From positions 1 through 15,288 of the forward strand of contig JABZHD010000013.1 of the NCBI GenBank assembly GCA_015259045.1: a stretch of 15,288 nucleotides of DNA, in the 5' to 3' direction. Under the pieces are notes generated by a model. The model worked only from the letters and a program-made list of their open reading frames with translations, searched no databases and had not been told where the DNA came from. Origin of the DNA: Atopobium sp. (GTDB lineage Bacteria; Actinomycetota; Coriobacteriia; Coriobacteriales; Atopobiaceae). The translations under genes were made by a program, and so were the position numbers. Shown here piece by piece: positions 8,936 through 15,288 of this stretch; within the stretch, counting starts at the first letter, position 1, and each line of letters starts with the position of its first letter.

Positions 8936-10937
8936 GCTTCCCCCTCTTTGGAAGTTCTTTCTCAAACGCTAAAACAATGCCACCAAGCGGAGGAACAGAC
9001 AGTTCTACCGAATAATCTCTTCCATTCCATGCCACTGGCTTGGTGGAAAGTTTCTTAGTATTCACAATACCCGAACCGCCAAACTCTTTTGCGTCGGAAT
9101 TGAATACTTCTTTCCACACACCTGCAGAAGGCATGCCTAAACGGAATTTCTGATGGGTTGCAACGTCAAAATTGATGAGAATAACCAGGTCCTCGGAAGG
9201 CTTTCTTCCGTGGCGAACAAACGAGATGATTGATTGCTCATTATTGTCTGCGTCAATCCAATCAAATCCACGGTTGTCGTAGGCATGCTGCCAAAGTCCT
9301 GGATGATTCTTATAGAAATGATTAAGAGCCTTAATAAATGCCTGCTGATGAGCGTGAGTTGGATACTCCTCAGTCAAGTAATACTCAATACCCTCGTAGT
9401 AGCGCCATTCAATAAACTGCGCAATCTCGTTGCCCATAAAGTTGAGCTTAGCGCCCGGATGAGTCATCTGATGAAGTGCCAAAGCCCTCATGCCAGCAAA
9501 CTGTCTCCACCAATCCCCCGGCATGCGCTGAATAAGACTGCACTTACCATGCACAACCTCGTCATGGCTGAGTGGCAGCACAAAATTCTCATTGAACTGA
9601 TACATGCTGGAGAAGGTCAGAAGACGGTGGTTACCTGGTCTATAAGGGAAATCAGTCTGACAATAGTGCAGCGTATCATTCATCCAGCCCATGTCCCACT
9701 TAAGGTTAAAGCCAAGTCCTCCAACCTCTGGAGGATAGGTAACCAGCGGCCATGCTGTGGACTCTTCTGCAATCATCAAAATATCGGGATGTTCTTTTTG
9801 AGCAGTCTCGTTGCAGAGACGCAGAAAAGCACTTGCATCCAAATCTTCTTCAGTTCCCTTATGGTTAAAGCGCTTCTGGGAAGGATCGTCGATACCAAAA
9901 TTCAAATACAGCATGCTACTGACACCGTCAACACGAATGCCATCAGCGTGATAGTCATTCAGCCACATAAGCAGGTTAGAAACAAGGAAGCTTCTAACCT
10001 CACCACGAGTAAGATCAAACTTAAGAGTTCCCCAGTTAGGATGCTCTTTTTCTTCAAAGAGCTTGGTACCATCAAACTCCGCAAGACCATGAGCATCGTT
10101 ACAGAAGCCTCCTGGGACCCAGTCCAAAATGACGCCAATACCAGCCTGATGACAGCAGTCAATAAAGTGTTTGAACTGGGCAGGATTGCCATACCTTGAG
10201 GTGGGAGCAAAATAACCCGTTACCTGATAACCCCAAGATCCATCAAAAGGATGCTCCATAACAGGGAGAAGCTCAATGTGGGTGTAGCCCATTTCTTTAA
10301 CATAGGCTACCAGCTCTTCTGAGAGGTCATCATAGGTGTAAAAGGCATCTACGTTGGTGTCAAAATAGTCCTTGGGTTCTTCAGTCTGCTCTACACTCTC
10401 TGTATCAGCAGAATCTTCCTCTTGGGCAGTCAGGTCAGTATGCTGCTTCCAGCTCCCAAGATGAACTTCAAAGATGTTAAGAGGACTATGCAGGAACTTA
10501 AGTGTTGCACGCCTTTTCATCCATGCTTCGTCTTCCCAAACGTACACGTCTGGGTCAAACGTAATAGATGCCGTATGTGGTCTGACCTCCGCATAGGTAC
10601 CATAGGGGTCAGCCTTAAAAATCTTCTGTCCAGAAGCGGATACAATCAGGAATTTATACAATACTTCCGAGGTGATTCCTGGAATAAAACCTTCCCAGAT
10701 TCCGCCATGATTTGAGCGAGAAAGAACGTTGACGGTATCATCCCAATTATTAAAGTCTCCAACAACAGAGACAGAGGCTGCATTGGGGGCCCAAACCGCA
10801 AAATGATAACCTTCAACTCCATCTTCTTGAACCGCAGGGTGTGCACCTAATTTCTTATGACTCTGGAACCATTTTCCTTGCGCAAACAAGTATGCATCCT
10901 GGTCACTCACTGCTAACGATGCATTTAACTCTGCCAT
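8922..10937 (-). CDS. glgB: 1,4-alpha-glucan branching enzyme, divergent
   Basis: GlgB cuts alpha-1,4 chains and re-attaches them by alpha-1,6 links. The 671 residues contain an N-terminal CBM48 (YHFAVWAPNAASVSVVGDFNNWD), the GH13 barrel and a C-terminal beta domain. Visible catalytic sites are GIRVDGVSSMLYLN (nucleophile D337), IAEESTAW (E391/E392, including the acid/base) and LSHDEVVHGK (D459). GWMNDTLHY and FMGNEIAQ are also typical. Two oddities: region I reads DWVPGGFCND, so the histidine of the usual DWVPxHFP is Gly277; and an acidic, Glu-rich insert occupies about residues 172-190 between CBM48 and barrel. The substrate-loop segment after region II also differs from common GlgB. ATG 10937 gives MAELNASLAV behind a GGGGGTGAG ribosome site; an in-frame TTG at 10958 is less likely. 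This is the first gene of the operon. Confidence 0.93.
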   Translation of the reverse strand: MAELNASLAVSDQDAYLFAQGKWFQSHKKLGAHPAVQEDGVEGYHFAVWAPNAASVSVVGDFNNWDDTVNVLSRSNHGGIWEGFIPGITSEVLYKFLIVSASGQKIFKADPYGTYAEVRPHTASITFDPDVYVWEDEAWMKRRATLKFLHSPLNIFEVHLGSWKQHTDLTAQEEDSADTESVEQTEEPKDYFDTNVDAFYTYDDLSEELVAYVKEMGYTHIELLPVMEHPFDGSWGYQVTGYFAPTSRYGNPAQFKHFIDCCHQAGIGVILDWVPGGFCNDAHGLAEFDGTKLFEEKEHPNWGTLKFDLTRGEVRSFLVSNLLMWLNDYHADGIRVDGVSSMLYLNFGIDDPSQKRFNHKGTEEDLDASAFLRLCNETAQKEHPDILMIAEESTAWPLVTYPPEVGGLGFNLKWDMGWMNDTLHYCQTDFPYRPGNHRLLTFSSMYQFNENFVLPLSHDEVVHGKCSLIQRMPGDWWRQFAGMRALALHQMTHPGAKLNFMGNEIAQFIEWRYYEGIEYYLTEEYPTHAHQQAFIKALNHFYKNHPGLWQHAYDNRGFDWIDADNNEQSIISFVRHGRKPSEDLVILINFDVATHQKFRLGMPSAGVWKEVFNSDAKEFGGSGIVNTKKLSTKPVAWNGRDYSVELSVPPLGGIVLAFEKELPKRGKHGRK

Positions 10938-11004
10938 ACTCACCCCCGCGCTTACCAATGAAATCTACGCATCTTATAGATTTGTTATCCATAAAGACTC
11001 GTAG

Positions 11005-11033
11005 TTGATAGTTACTAAGATAAACCATTACAA
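11005..11033 (-). promoter_or_regulatory. Candidate promoter for the glg operon (weak)
   Basis: On the minus strand TTGTAA (11033-11028) and TATCAA (11010-11005) are separated by 17 nt. Each matches the sigma-70 consensus at 4 of 6 positions. A second -10-like box, TATAAG (10978-10973), fits the consensus better but has no good -35 partner. Either would put the start of transcription roughly 30-60 nt before glgB. The choice between them cannot be settled from sequence. Confidence 0.3.
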
Positions 11034-11042
11034 GGTAAAACA

Positions 11043-11073
11043 CGGTGACAAACAGTCAATATGACTTTCACCG
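11043..11073. promoter_or_regulatory. Operator-like nested palindrome upstream of glgB
   Basis: A perfect 13-bp palindrome AGTCA-ATA-TGACT (11054-11066) sits inside outer arms CGGTGA (11043-11048) and TCACCG (11068-11073). The outer arms are spaced unequally from the inner ones (5 and 1 nt). It lies just upstream of the candidate promoter, on the side away from glgB, as expected for a transcription factor site. The regulator is not identifiable and no regulator gene is in the window. Confidence 0.45.
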
Positions 11074-11114
11074 ATAAAAAACGACCGTACGCGTTATTTT
11101 TTGTTTTTACCGAT
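11070..11114. repeat. Direct repeat of ACCGAT in AT-rich DNA
   Basis: ACCGAT occurs at 11070-11075 and 11109-11114 in the same orientation, both preceded by a T-rich stretch and followed by A/T runs (TTCACCGATAAAAA and TTTACCGATTTTTG). Start-to-start spacing is 39 bp. The first copy overlaps the right outer arm of the palindrome, so these may be related half-sites. Confidence 0.35.
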
Positions 11115-11152
11115 TTTTGTTAATAATAGTGAATAAAAATTGCAACTAAAAG

Positions 11153-11184
11153 AAATGGCAGCTTATCCAAATAAACTGCCATTT
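11153..11184 (-). terminator. Probable rho-independent terminator after the dehydrogenase gene
   Basis: Arms AAATGGCAG (11153-11161) and CTGCCATTT (11176-11184) form a perfect 9-bp stem. One C/A mismatch and three further pairs follow inside, around a 6-nt loop. On the minus strand the stem is followed by CTTTTAG, a short T-rich tail. It lies about 95 nt after the dehydrogenase stop and ahead of the glg control region, so it would separate the two transcription units. The T-tract is imperfect, so some read-through into glgB is possible. Confidence 0.55.
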
Positions 11185-11277
11185 GATACAAAAACTTTTT
11201 ATATAACCGTGAAGTGACTTAAGAAAGCTGGCTCCTACACGTCCTCTTCCTAAAGTGATTCTTCAGGTTACTTGCAA

Positions 11278-12504
11278 CTACATCTTACGTGGTACAGCCG
11301 TCTCAGCTGAAGGAGCATGAGCGGTAATCGCGTCAAGAGCTGCTGCCTCAAGGTCTTTCTCGCCAGAAGCAACTGCCCTACCGTATGCATCGGTATCAAG
11401 AATTGCCTGGCGGAAGCGATCAGTTGTAAAGCCATAAGGAGCACGACCCCACTCGTTGGTCTTCTGAGCTCGCTCAACAATGATGTCCAGGTCAGCGTCA
11501 ACTGATTCTGGAGTAATGTCCAGGTCAGCTAAGGTAGTTGGAAGACCAAGCTTTCTGTTAAGCGCCACCTGCTCCTCAAGAGCTTTAAGGTTGCCGTCAA
11601 AGGCATAAAGAACACAGGTACCAAAGGAAACAACCTCACCATGAAGGTGTTTCTCGCCACGCTCGCCCAGAGCAGTAAAGGCATTGTAGAAGGCATGAGC
11701 GGTTGAGGAATTGAAGTAATACGCACCGCGCTCAGCACCAATGTTGGTGGTCATGTTAGACACAACACCAGCGGTAATGATGATGTTAAGAACAACGTTT
11801 TCAAATGCTTCAGAAACAATACCAGCACGCTTGTCTGCCAGTGCCTGCTCTGCATTATCAAACAGAGGCTCAATGCAAGCGCCTGCGGCAAGGGCTCGTC
11901 CCATAAGAGGGCTGTGGAGCAGCTCAACTTCTCTGGAAGAAAGTTCAACCTCAGGACCCTTAGAGAAGGCATCGCCAATTCCTGCCCAGAAATACTCATC
12001 AGGGCTCTCTGCAATAATCTGCGTATCAATAAAGGTATGAACGGGCAGCTCAGCAGGAATGAAGTACGTATCTGCAGAACCGTCCTCTTTATAGAAAACA
12101 GCAATTCTTGTTACAGGAGCGCAGTTAGAAGCAAGTGTTGGGAAGGTAAAGTATGGCTTATCCAGGATGGTTGCAATCTCTTTACCCTCATCAATTGCGC
12201 GACCGCCGCCAACAAGGAAGAGCATATCAGCAGCAATAACCTCAGGCATTGCTGCAATTCTCTTGGCATTTGCGTGCGTAGAGTTAGTGCCGTAAGAAAT
12301 CCAAGAAGAAATAGAAACCTCAGAACCCGCAAGTGCAGCCTCAAGCTTTGGACGTGTCTTCTCCATTGCTGTTGGTCCACCAATGACTACAGCATTTTTA
12401 CCAAAGCGCTTAACAATGTGCAGTACCGACTTATAAGCATCAACACCAATGGTGTATGAAGGCAGATACTCCGTAAAAGTTCCGCGAGATTCCATCTTTT
12501 CCAT
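11278..12504 (-). CDS. Iron-containing alcohol dehydrogenase family protein, glycerol dehydrogenase-like
   Basis: This 408-residue protein belongs to the family of metal-dependent, NAD(P)-linked dehydrogenases that includes GldA. A glycine-rich coenzyme segment FLVGGGRAIDEGKEIA matches the GGGKxxDxxK pattern, with Arg in place of the first Lys. The next block, FPTLASNCAPVTRIAVFY, resembles the PTAAS-DAP block of glycerol dehydrogenases. Metal ligands are all present: D178 in GIGDAFSK, H270 in STAHAFYNAF and H288 in HLHGEVVSFGT. The product is about 40 residues longer than typical GldA, partly by an extended C terminus rich in Ala and Glu. ATG 12504 was chosen because GGAGG lies 5 nt upstream. 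Substrate cannot be assigned; glycerol, another diol or a sugar-derived alcohol are possible. It lies 51 nt after the phospholipase-like gene and before a terminator, so it probably ends that transcript. Confidence 0.85.
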   Translation of the reverse strand: MEKMESRGTFTEYLPSYTIGVDAYKSVLHIVKRFGKNAVVIGGPTAMEKTRPKLEAALAGSEVSISSWISYGTNSTHANAKRIAAMPEVIAADMLFLVGGGRAIDEGKEIATILDKPYFTFPTLASNCAPVTRIAVFYKEDGSADTYFIPAELPVHTFIDTQIIAESPDEYFWAGIGDAFSKGPEVELSSREVELLHSPLMGRALAAGACIEPLFDNAEQALADKRAGIVSEAFENVVLNIIITAGVVSNMTTNIGAERGAYYFNSSTAHAFYNAFTALGERGEKHLHGEVVSFGTCVLYAFDGNLKALEEQVALNRKLGLPTTLADLDITPESVDADLDIIVERAQKTNEWGRAPYGFTTDRFRQAILDTDAYGRAVASGEKDLEAAALDAITAHAPSAETAVPRKM

Positions 12505-12509
12505 AGCGT

Positions 12510-12514
12510 CCTCC
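12510..12514 (-). promoter_or_regulatory. Ribosome binding site of the dehydrogenase gene
   Basis: GGAGG on the minus strand ends 5 nt before ATG 12504. It decides the start against the in-frame TTG at 12516, which overlaps this very site. Confidence 0.75.
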
Positions 12515-12555
12515 AAAACCTATCTCAGAAAAGCGAGAATATAACTTTAACTGAA

Positions 12556-13302
12556 CTAGTTATGTTTTTGCAGCATAAATCCTTGAAGTAGCGTTTCTTC
12601 TGCTTCTTTATAAGCTGACGAGAAAAACTCTGTATCCAGCATTTGATACTGCGGTGAGCTCACGCTATTTTGGCGATTCTCCTCAGCAATACGCTCTATG
12701 ACCTGAAGTGTTTGCTCAACATCTGAATGCGTAAACCCATACTGTGGATGAGCTGCGGCAACCGCAAAGAGCTCTTCAGATGCTTCTGGTAGACGATTCA
12801 TAACAAGCGAGCGCCCGTAAATATCAAAATCTGCTTGCTTACGAATACGCGCATCTTCTCCCGTGGGAATATGATGAGCACGCAAAAATGCCCGTGTATG
12901 AGCGTTATACACGTGGTCGCAAACAAGGTGACACCAAATGCCCACGAAAAACTCTCTAAGCTGGCGCTGATCTACTAAGCTGCGCTGCTCAGGTGAACAA
13001 TACGATACATTTGGCTGAATAAAGTCAGTCTGTAGCAGATACTCAGCAGGATTAAGACCACCCATAAAATTACGCTGATAGCGCCTGTAACTTGGAATAG
13101 GCAACGTTCCTGGGTATGACTGATGACTTCGACCGTATCTCACCTTGTGAGAATAGTCTGGAACCATAAAGCCAATGTGCACATCAGGAGCAACGTTTCC
13201 AAGCAGAAATGCATCAGGGTAGTGAATATCTACGTCCAAGCAACCGGCTCCTTTCTCAAGGAGCCGGTCAGCATGAGCAATATGTACGTTCCAACTTGGC
13301 AC
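12556..13302 (-). CDS. Zinc-dependent phospholipase C-like protein, function unknown
   Basis: The 248-residue product resembles the small cytoplasmic family with the zinc-dependent phospholipase C fold (Pfam PF00882 type). The pattern supporting this is MPSWNVHIAHADRLL at the N terminus, LLGNVAPDVH with D40, further histidines (H52, H60), and FFVGIWCHLVCDHVYN, where H125 and D129 reproduce the HxxxD zinc-ligand pair. I see no signal peptide or membrane segment, unlike the secreted toxins of this fold, so a lipase function should not be assumed. The start is uncertain. GTG 13302 yields the family-like opening MPSW, with a weak CAGGT site; an in-frame TTG at 13362 would overlap the pheT end by 47 nt. 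With GTG the gene begins 13 nt after pheT and is probably co-transcribed. An 11-bp hairpin lies in codons 12-20. Confidence 0.75.
   Translation of the reverse strand: MPSWNVHIAHADRLLEKGAGCLDVDIHYPDAFLLGNVAPDVHIGFMVPDYSHKVRYGRSHQSYPGTLPIPSYRRYQRNFMGGLNPAEYLLQTDFIQPNVSYCSPEQRSLVDQRQLREFFVGIWCHLVCDHVYNAHTRAFLRAHHIPTGEDARIRKQADFDIYGRSLVMNRLPEASEELFAVAAAHPQYGFTHSDVEQTLQVIERIAEENRQNSVSSPQYQMLDTEFFSSAYKEAEETLLQGFMLQKHN
13243..13268 (-). repeat. Perfect 11-bp inverted repeat with GAGA tetraloop
   Basis: Minus-strand arms ACCGGCTCCTT and AAGGAGCCGGT enclose the loop GAGA, which fits the GNRA tetraloop class. The hairpin begins about 48 nt after the pheT stop, inside the first codons of the phospholipase-like gene. 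No T-tract follows on either strand, so it is not a typical terminator. Confidence 0.75.
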
Positions 13303-13315
13303 TACAATTACCTGC

Positions 13316-15288
13316 TTATCCGCGAATTTCTCCGCCGGTAGAACGAAGAACTTTCTCCACAAGCTTTGTATGGGTCTTCTCGACCTCTTCTGAAGTAAGC
13401 GTTCTGTCGTCTGCGCGATACGTTAGTGAGAAGGCCATGGACTTCTTGCCCTCACCAACACGCAGCGGATCGCGGTACACGTCAAAGAGTCTGATGTCGC
13501 AGAGGAGCTTGCCACCAGCAGACTTCAAACGCTGAACCAACTGCTCAGCAGTAACGCTCTCGTCAACAACAATTGCCAGGTCAATGGAGATACCTGGGTA
13601 GGTTGGAGGCTCAACAATAGGAAGGTCTTTCTGAGAAAGACGCAAGAGCGAAGCCACAGAAATCTCAAAGGCAATGACTGGAACCTCAATGTCAAAGTTC
13701 TGGAGCGACAAAGGATGAATGTTTCCAACCCAACCGATTGTCTCGCTACCTGCAAGAATCTCAGCAGCGCGACCAGGCTGCAGCCAACCGTATTGCTCTG
13801 GCTCAGCTACACGGAAACGAACCTTAGGGATGCGAAGTGCCTCAAGCAGACCCTCAACAATGCCCTTAGCATCAAAGAAATCGTAAGCTGGATACTTGGC
13901 ATTCCATGCATCATCTGCTGGACGACCAACCAATACGCCACAGACGTAACTGGGCTCATCTGGCTGGCTCTTATCCTTGTGTCCAAAGAGCACGCGGCCC
14001 AGCTCATACATGGCAATATTAGAGACACCATGAGCAAGGTTGTATGCAATAGAGCGCAGAAGACCTGGGACAATAGAGCGGCGCATCTCAGACTGATCAG
14101 CAACAAGTGGGCTAATAACCTTTACAGGCACGCCTCTTCCCTCTTCGCTCATACCAAGCTTAGAGAGGTCATCTGGACTTGCAAACAAATATGACTTTGT
14201 CTCGTTGAGGCCAAGGGAGCGCAGCGTGCGGCCAATCTTTCTAATCTGACGCTGATCTGAGGTCAAACCGCCTGCATGGTTTCTAGCAGCAGGAAGCGTA
14301 GCCTCAATATCACCTTCACCCCACAGGCGAACGATCTCCTCAATAAGGTCAACCTCGCGCGTAAGGTCTGGGCGGTTTGTAGGAGCAATAACGCTCAGCT
14401 CTCCGTTATCTGCTGGAGCAACCTTGCAGCCAAGGCGCGTAAGGCGAGAAACCATAAACTCTTCTGGGATCTGAGCACCTGCAAGTGCACAAACGCGCTC
14501 TGGACGAAGCGTAATAGCTACTGCCTCTTTTACCTTTGGATATACATCAACAATACCAGGGCAAACCTCAGCACCACAGCACTCCTCAAAGAGTGCTGCT
14601 GCAATATCTGCAACAGATGCGCAACCGTTTGGATCCACAAGACGCTCGTAGCGAATAGAAGCCTCGCTCATCAGATCAAGGTTTCTGCTGGTACGGCTAA
14701 TGTGGCCGTTATCAAAGACAGCGGATTCCAAAAGGACATCAACGGTATTCTCGGTAATCTCAGAATCCAGGCCACCCATAACACCAGCAAGTGCAATAGG
14801 AGTTTTACCGTTATCTGTGATGACCGTCATATCGGACGTGAGCTCGCGGTCTTCTCCGTCAAGCGTCACAATGTGCTCACCGTCTTCTGCAGCACGAACC
14901 ACAATGTGGTACTTGCCATCTTCCTTGGTAAGTTTTCCGAGGTCAAAAGCATGTAGAGGCTGGCCAGTCAAGTACATCACGTAGTTAGTAACATCAACAA
15001 CGTTGTTGATTGAGCGGCCACCACAAGCCGTAACGCGACGAGCAAGCCACTCAGGGCTTGGGCCAATCTTGACGTTTCGAACCACGCGAGCAGTGTACCT
15101 TGAGCAGAGCTCAAGATCAGCAATGGTAACATCAACCTGCTCAGATGCATCTGCGCCAGACTCAGACGTAACACGTGGAAGCTCAATATGGGTGTCAGTG
15201 TCATACATTGCAGAAACCTCAACAGCCATACCAGTCATAGAAAGGCAGTCGGGGCGGTTAGGGGTAATCTCACAATCAAGAACTACGT
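13316..15288 (-). CDS. pheT: Phenylalanyl-tRNA synthetase beta subunit (5' end outside window)
   Basis: PheT pairs with PheS to charge tRNA-Phe; the beta subunit carries editing and tRNA-binding domains. The last 656 residues are visible, of a family length near 800. The open frame continues to the right edge with VVLDCEITPNRPDCLSMTG, the conserved junction after the N-terminal tRNA-binding domain, so that domain is missing only because the window ends. In order I see the B3/B4 editing region (WLARRVTACGGRSINNVVDV and GQPLHAFDLGKL), the B5 domain with APTNRPDLTREVDLIEEIVRLWG, a catalytic-like core (ETKSYLF, RRSIVPGLLRSIAYNL), and a C-terminal FDX-ACB anticodon-binding domain from PPTYPGISIDLAIVVDE to STGGEIRG. 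pheS would be expected just upstream. Translation stops at TAA 13316. Confidence 0.97.
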   Translation of the reverse strand, partial: VVLDCEITPNRPDCLSMTGMAVEVSAMYDTDTHIELPRVTSESGADASEQVDVTIADLELCSRYTARVVRNVKIGPSPEWLARRVTACGGRSINNVVDVTNYVMYLTGQPLHAFDLGKLTKEDGKYHIVVRAAEDGEHIVTLDGEDRELTSDMTVITDNGKTPIALAGVMGGLDSEITENTVDVLLESAVFDNGHISRTSRNLDLMSEASIRYERLVDPNGCASVADIAAALFEECCGAEVCPGIVDVYPKVKEAVAITLRPERVCALAGAQIPEEFMVSRLTRLGCKVAPADNGELSVIAPTNRPDLTREVDLIEEIVRLWGEGDIEATLPAARNHAGGLTSDQRQIRKIGRTLRSLGLNETKSYLFASPDDLSKLGMSEEGRGVPVKVISPLVADQSEMRRSIVPGLLRSIAYNLAHGVSNIAMYELGRVLFGHKDKSQPDEPSYVCGVLVGRPADDAWNAKYPAYDFFDAKGIVEGLLEALRIPKVRFRVAEPEQYGWLQPGRAAEILAGSETIGWVGNIHPLSLQNFDIEVPVIAFEISVASLLRLSQKDLPIVEPPTYPGISIDLAIVVDESVTAEQLVQRLKSAGGKLLCDIRLFDVYRDPLRVGEGKKSMAFSLTYRADDRTLTSEEVEKTHTKLVEKVLRSTGGEIRG

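Larger units (their letters stand above)
10938..11277. other. 340-bp intergenic control region between the dehydrogenase gene and glgB
   Basis: No supported gene lies here. The stretch is AT-rich compared with the coding sequence. Read in the direction of transcription it contains about 90 nt of 3' leader after the dehydrogenase stop, a terminator-like hairpin (11153-11184), AT-rich runs around 11095-11140, repeats of ACCGAT, a palindrome (11043-11073), weak promoter elements, and the glgB ribosome site. Confidence 0.8.

Noticed and set aside
8936..8965. Longer glgP from TTG 8965
   Set aside because: It reads through the glgB tail and the AGAGG ribosome site of ATG 8935; the added residues look like a frame-shifted shadow.
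9234..10199. 321-codon open frame on the plus strand
   Set aside because: It lies opposite the conserved catalytic core of glgB, has no recognisable domain or ribosome site, and its composition is that of an antisense shadow.
10938..10958. Longer glgB from TTG 10958
   Set aside because: The seven extra residues span the GGGGGTGAG ribosome site of ATG 10937.
12505..12555. Possible promoter (TATATT) and 6-bp hairpin between the phospholipase-like and dehydrogenase genes
   Set aside because: No acceptable -35 box at the right distance, and the ATAACT/AGTTAT stem is too weak to call a terminator.
14577..14598. 8-bp inverted repeat in pheT (CAGCACTC / GAGTGCTG)
   Set aside because: Short enough to be chance; no T-tract and no positional logic.

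Overview
All supported genes in this window lie on the minus strand, so transcription runs from right to left. The core is a six-gene glycogen metabolism operon, read in the order glgB, glgP, glgC, glgD, glgA, and a long bifunctional GH13-GH77 gene that runs off the left edge. Upstream of it, on the right, are pheT (phenylalanyl-tRNA synthetase beta subunit, 5' end outside the window), a gene resembling zinc-dependent phospholipase C, and an iron-type alcohol dehydrogenase related to glycerol dehydrogenase. A 340-bp gap (10938-11277) separates the two groups. It holds a probable terminator for the dehydrogenase, an operator-like palindrome with ACCGAT repeats, and weak promoter candidates for the glycogen operon.

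The genes form a closed cycle. GlgC with its degenerate partner GlgD makes ADP-glucose, GlgA polymerises it, and GlgB adds branches. GlgP removes glucose-1-phosphate from chain ends. The GH13-GH77 protein is well placed to deal with the limit dextrins and malto-oligosaccharides that GlgP leaves. No separate glgX or malQ is visible. Most junctions are overlaps or 2-nt gaps, which suggests translational coupling; the only real gap inside the operon is 75 nt before glgC.

The organism is probably a host-associated anaerobe of moderate GC content. The GlgC/GlgD pair is a hallmark of Bacillota, but the divergent GlgB and the fused gene lead me towards Coriobacteriia (Atopobium/Lancefieldella/Olsenella type). 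That placement is inference from memory and was not tested.

I see no tRNA, rRNA, CRISPR array, insertion sequence or phage gene. The most interesting items are the GH13-GH77 fusion, the loss of the conserved region-I histidine in GlgB, the palindromic control region, and two strong hairpins inside coding sequence.
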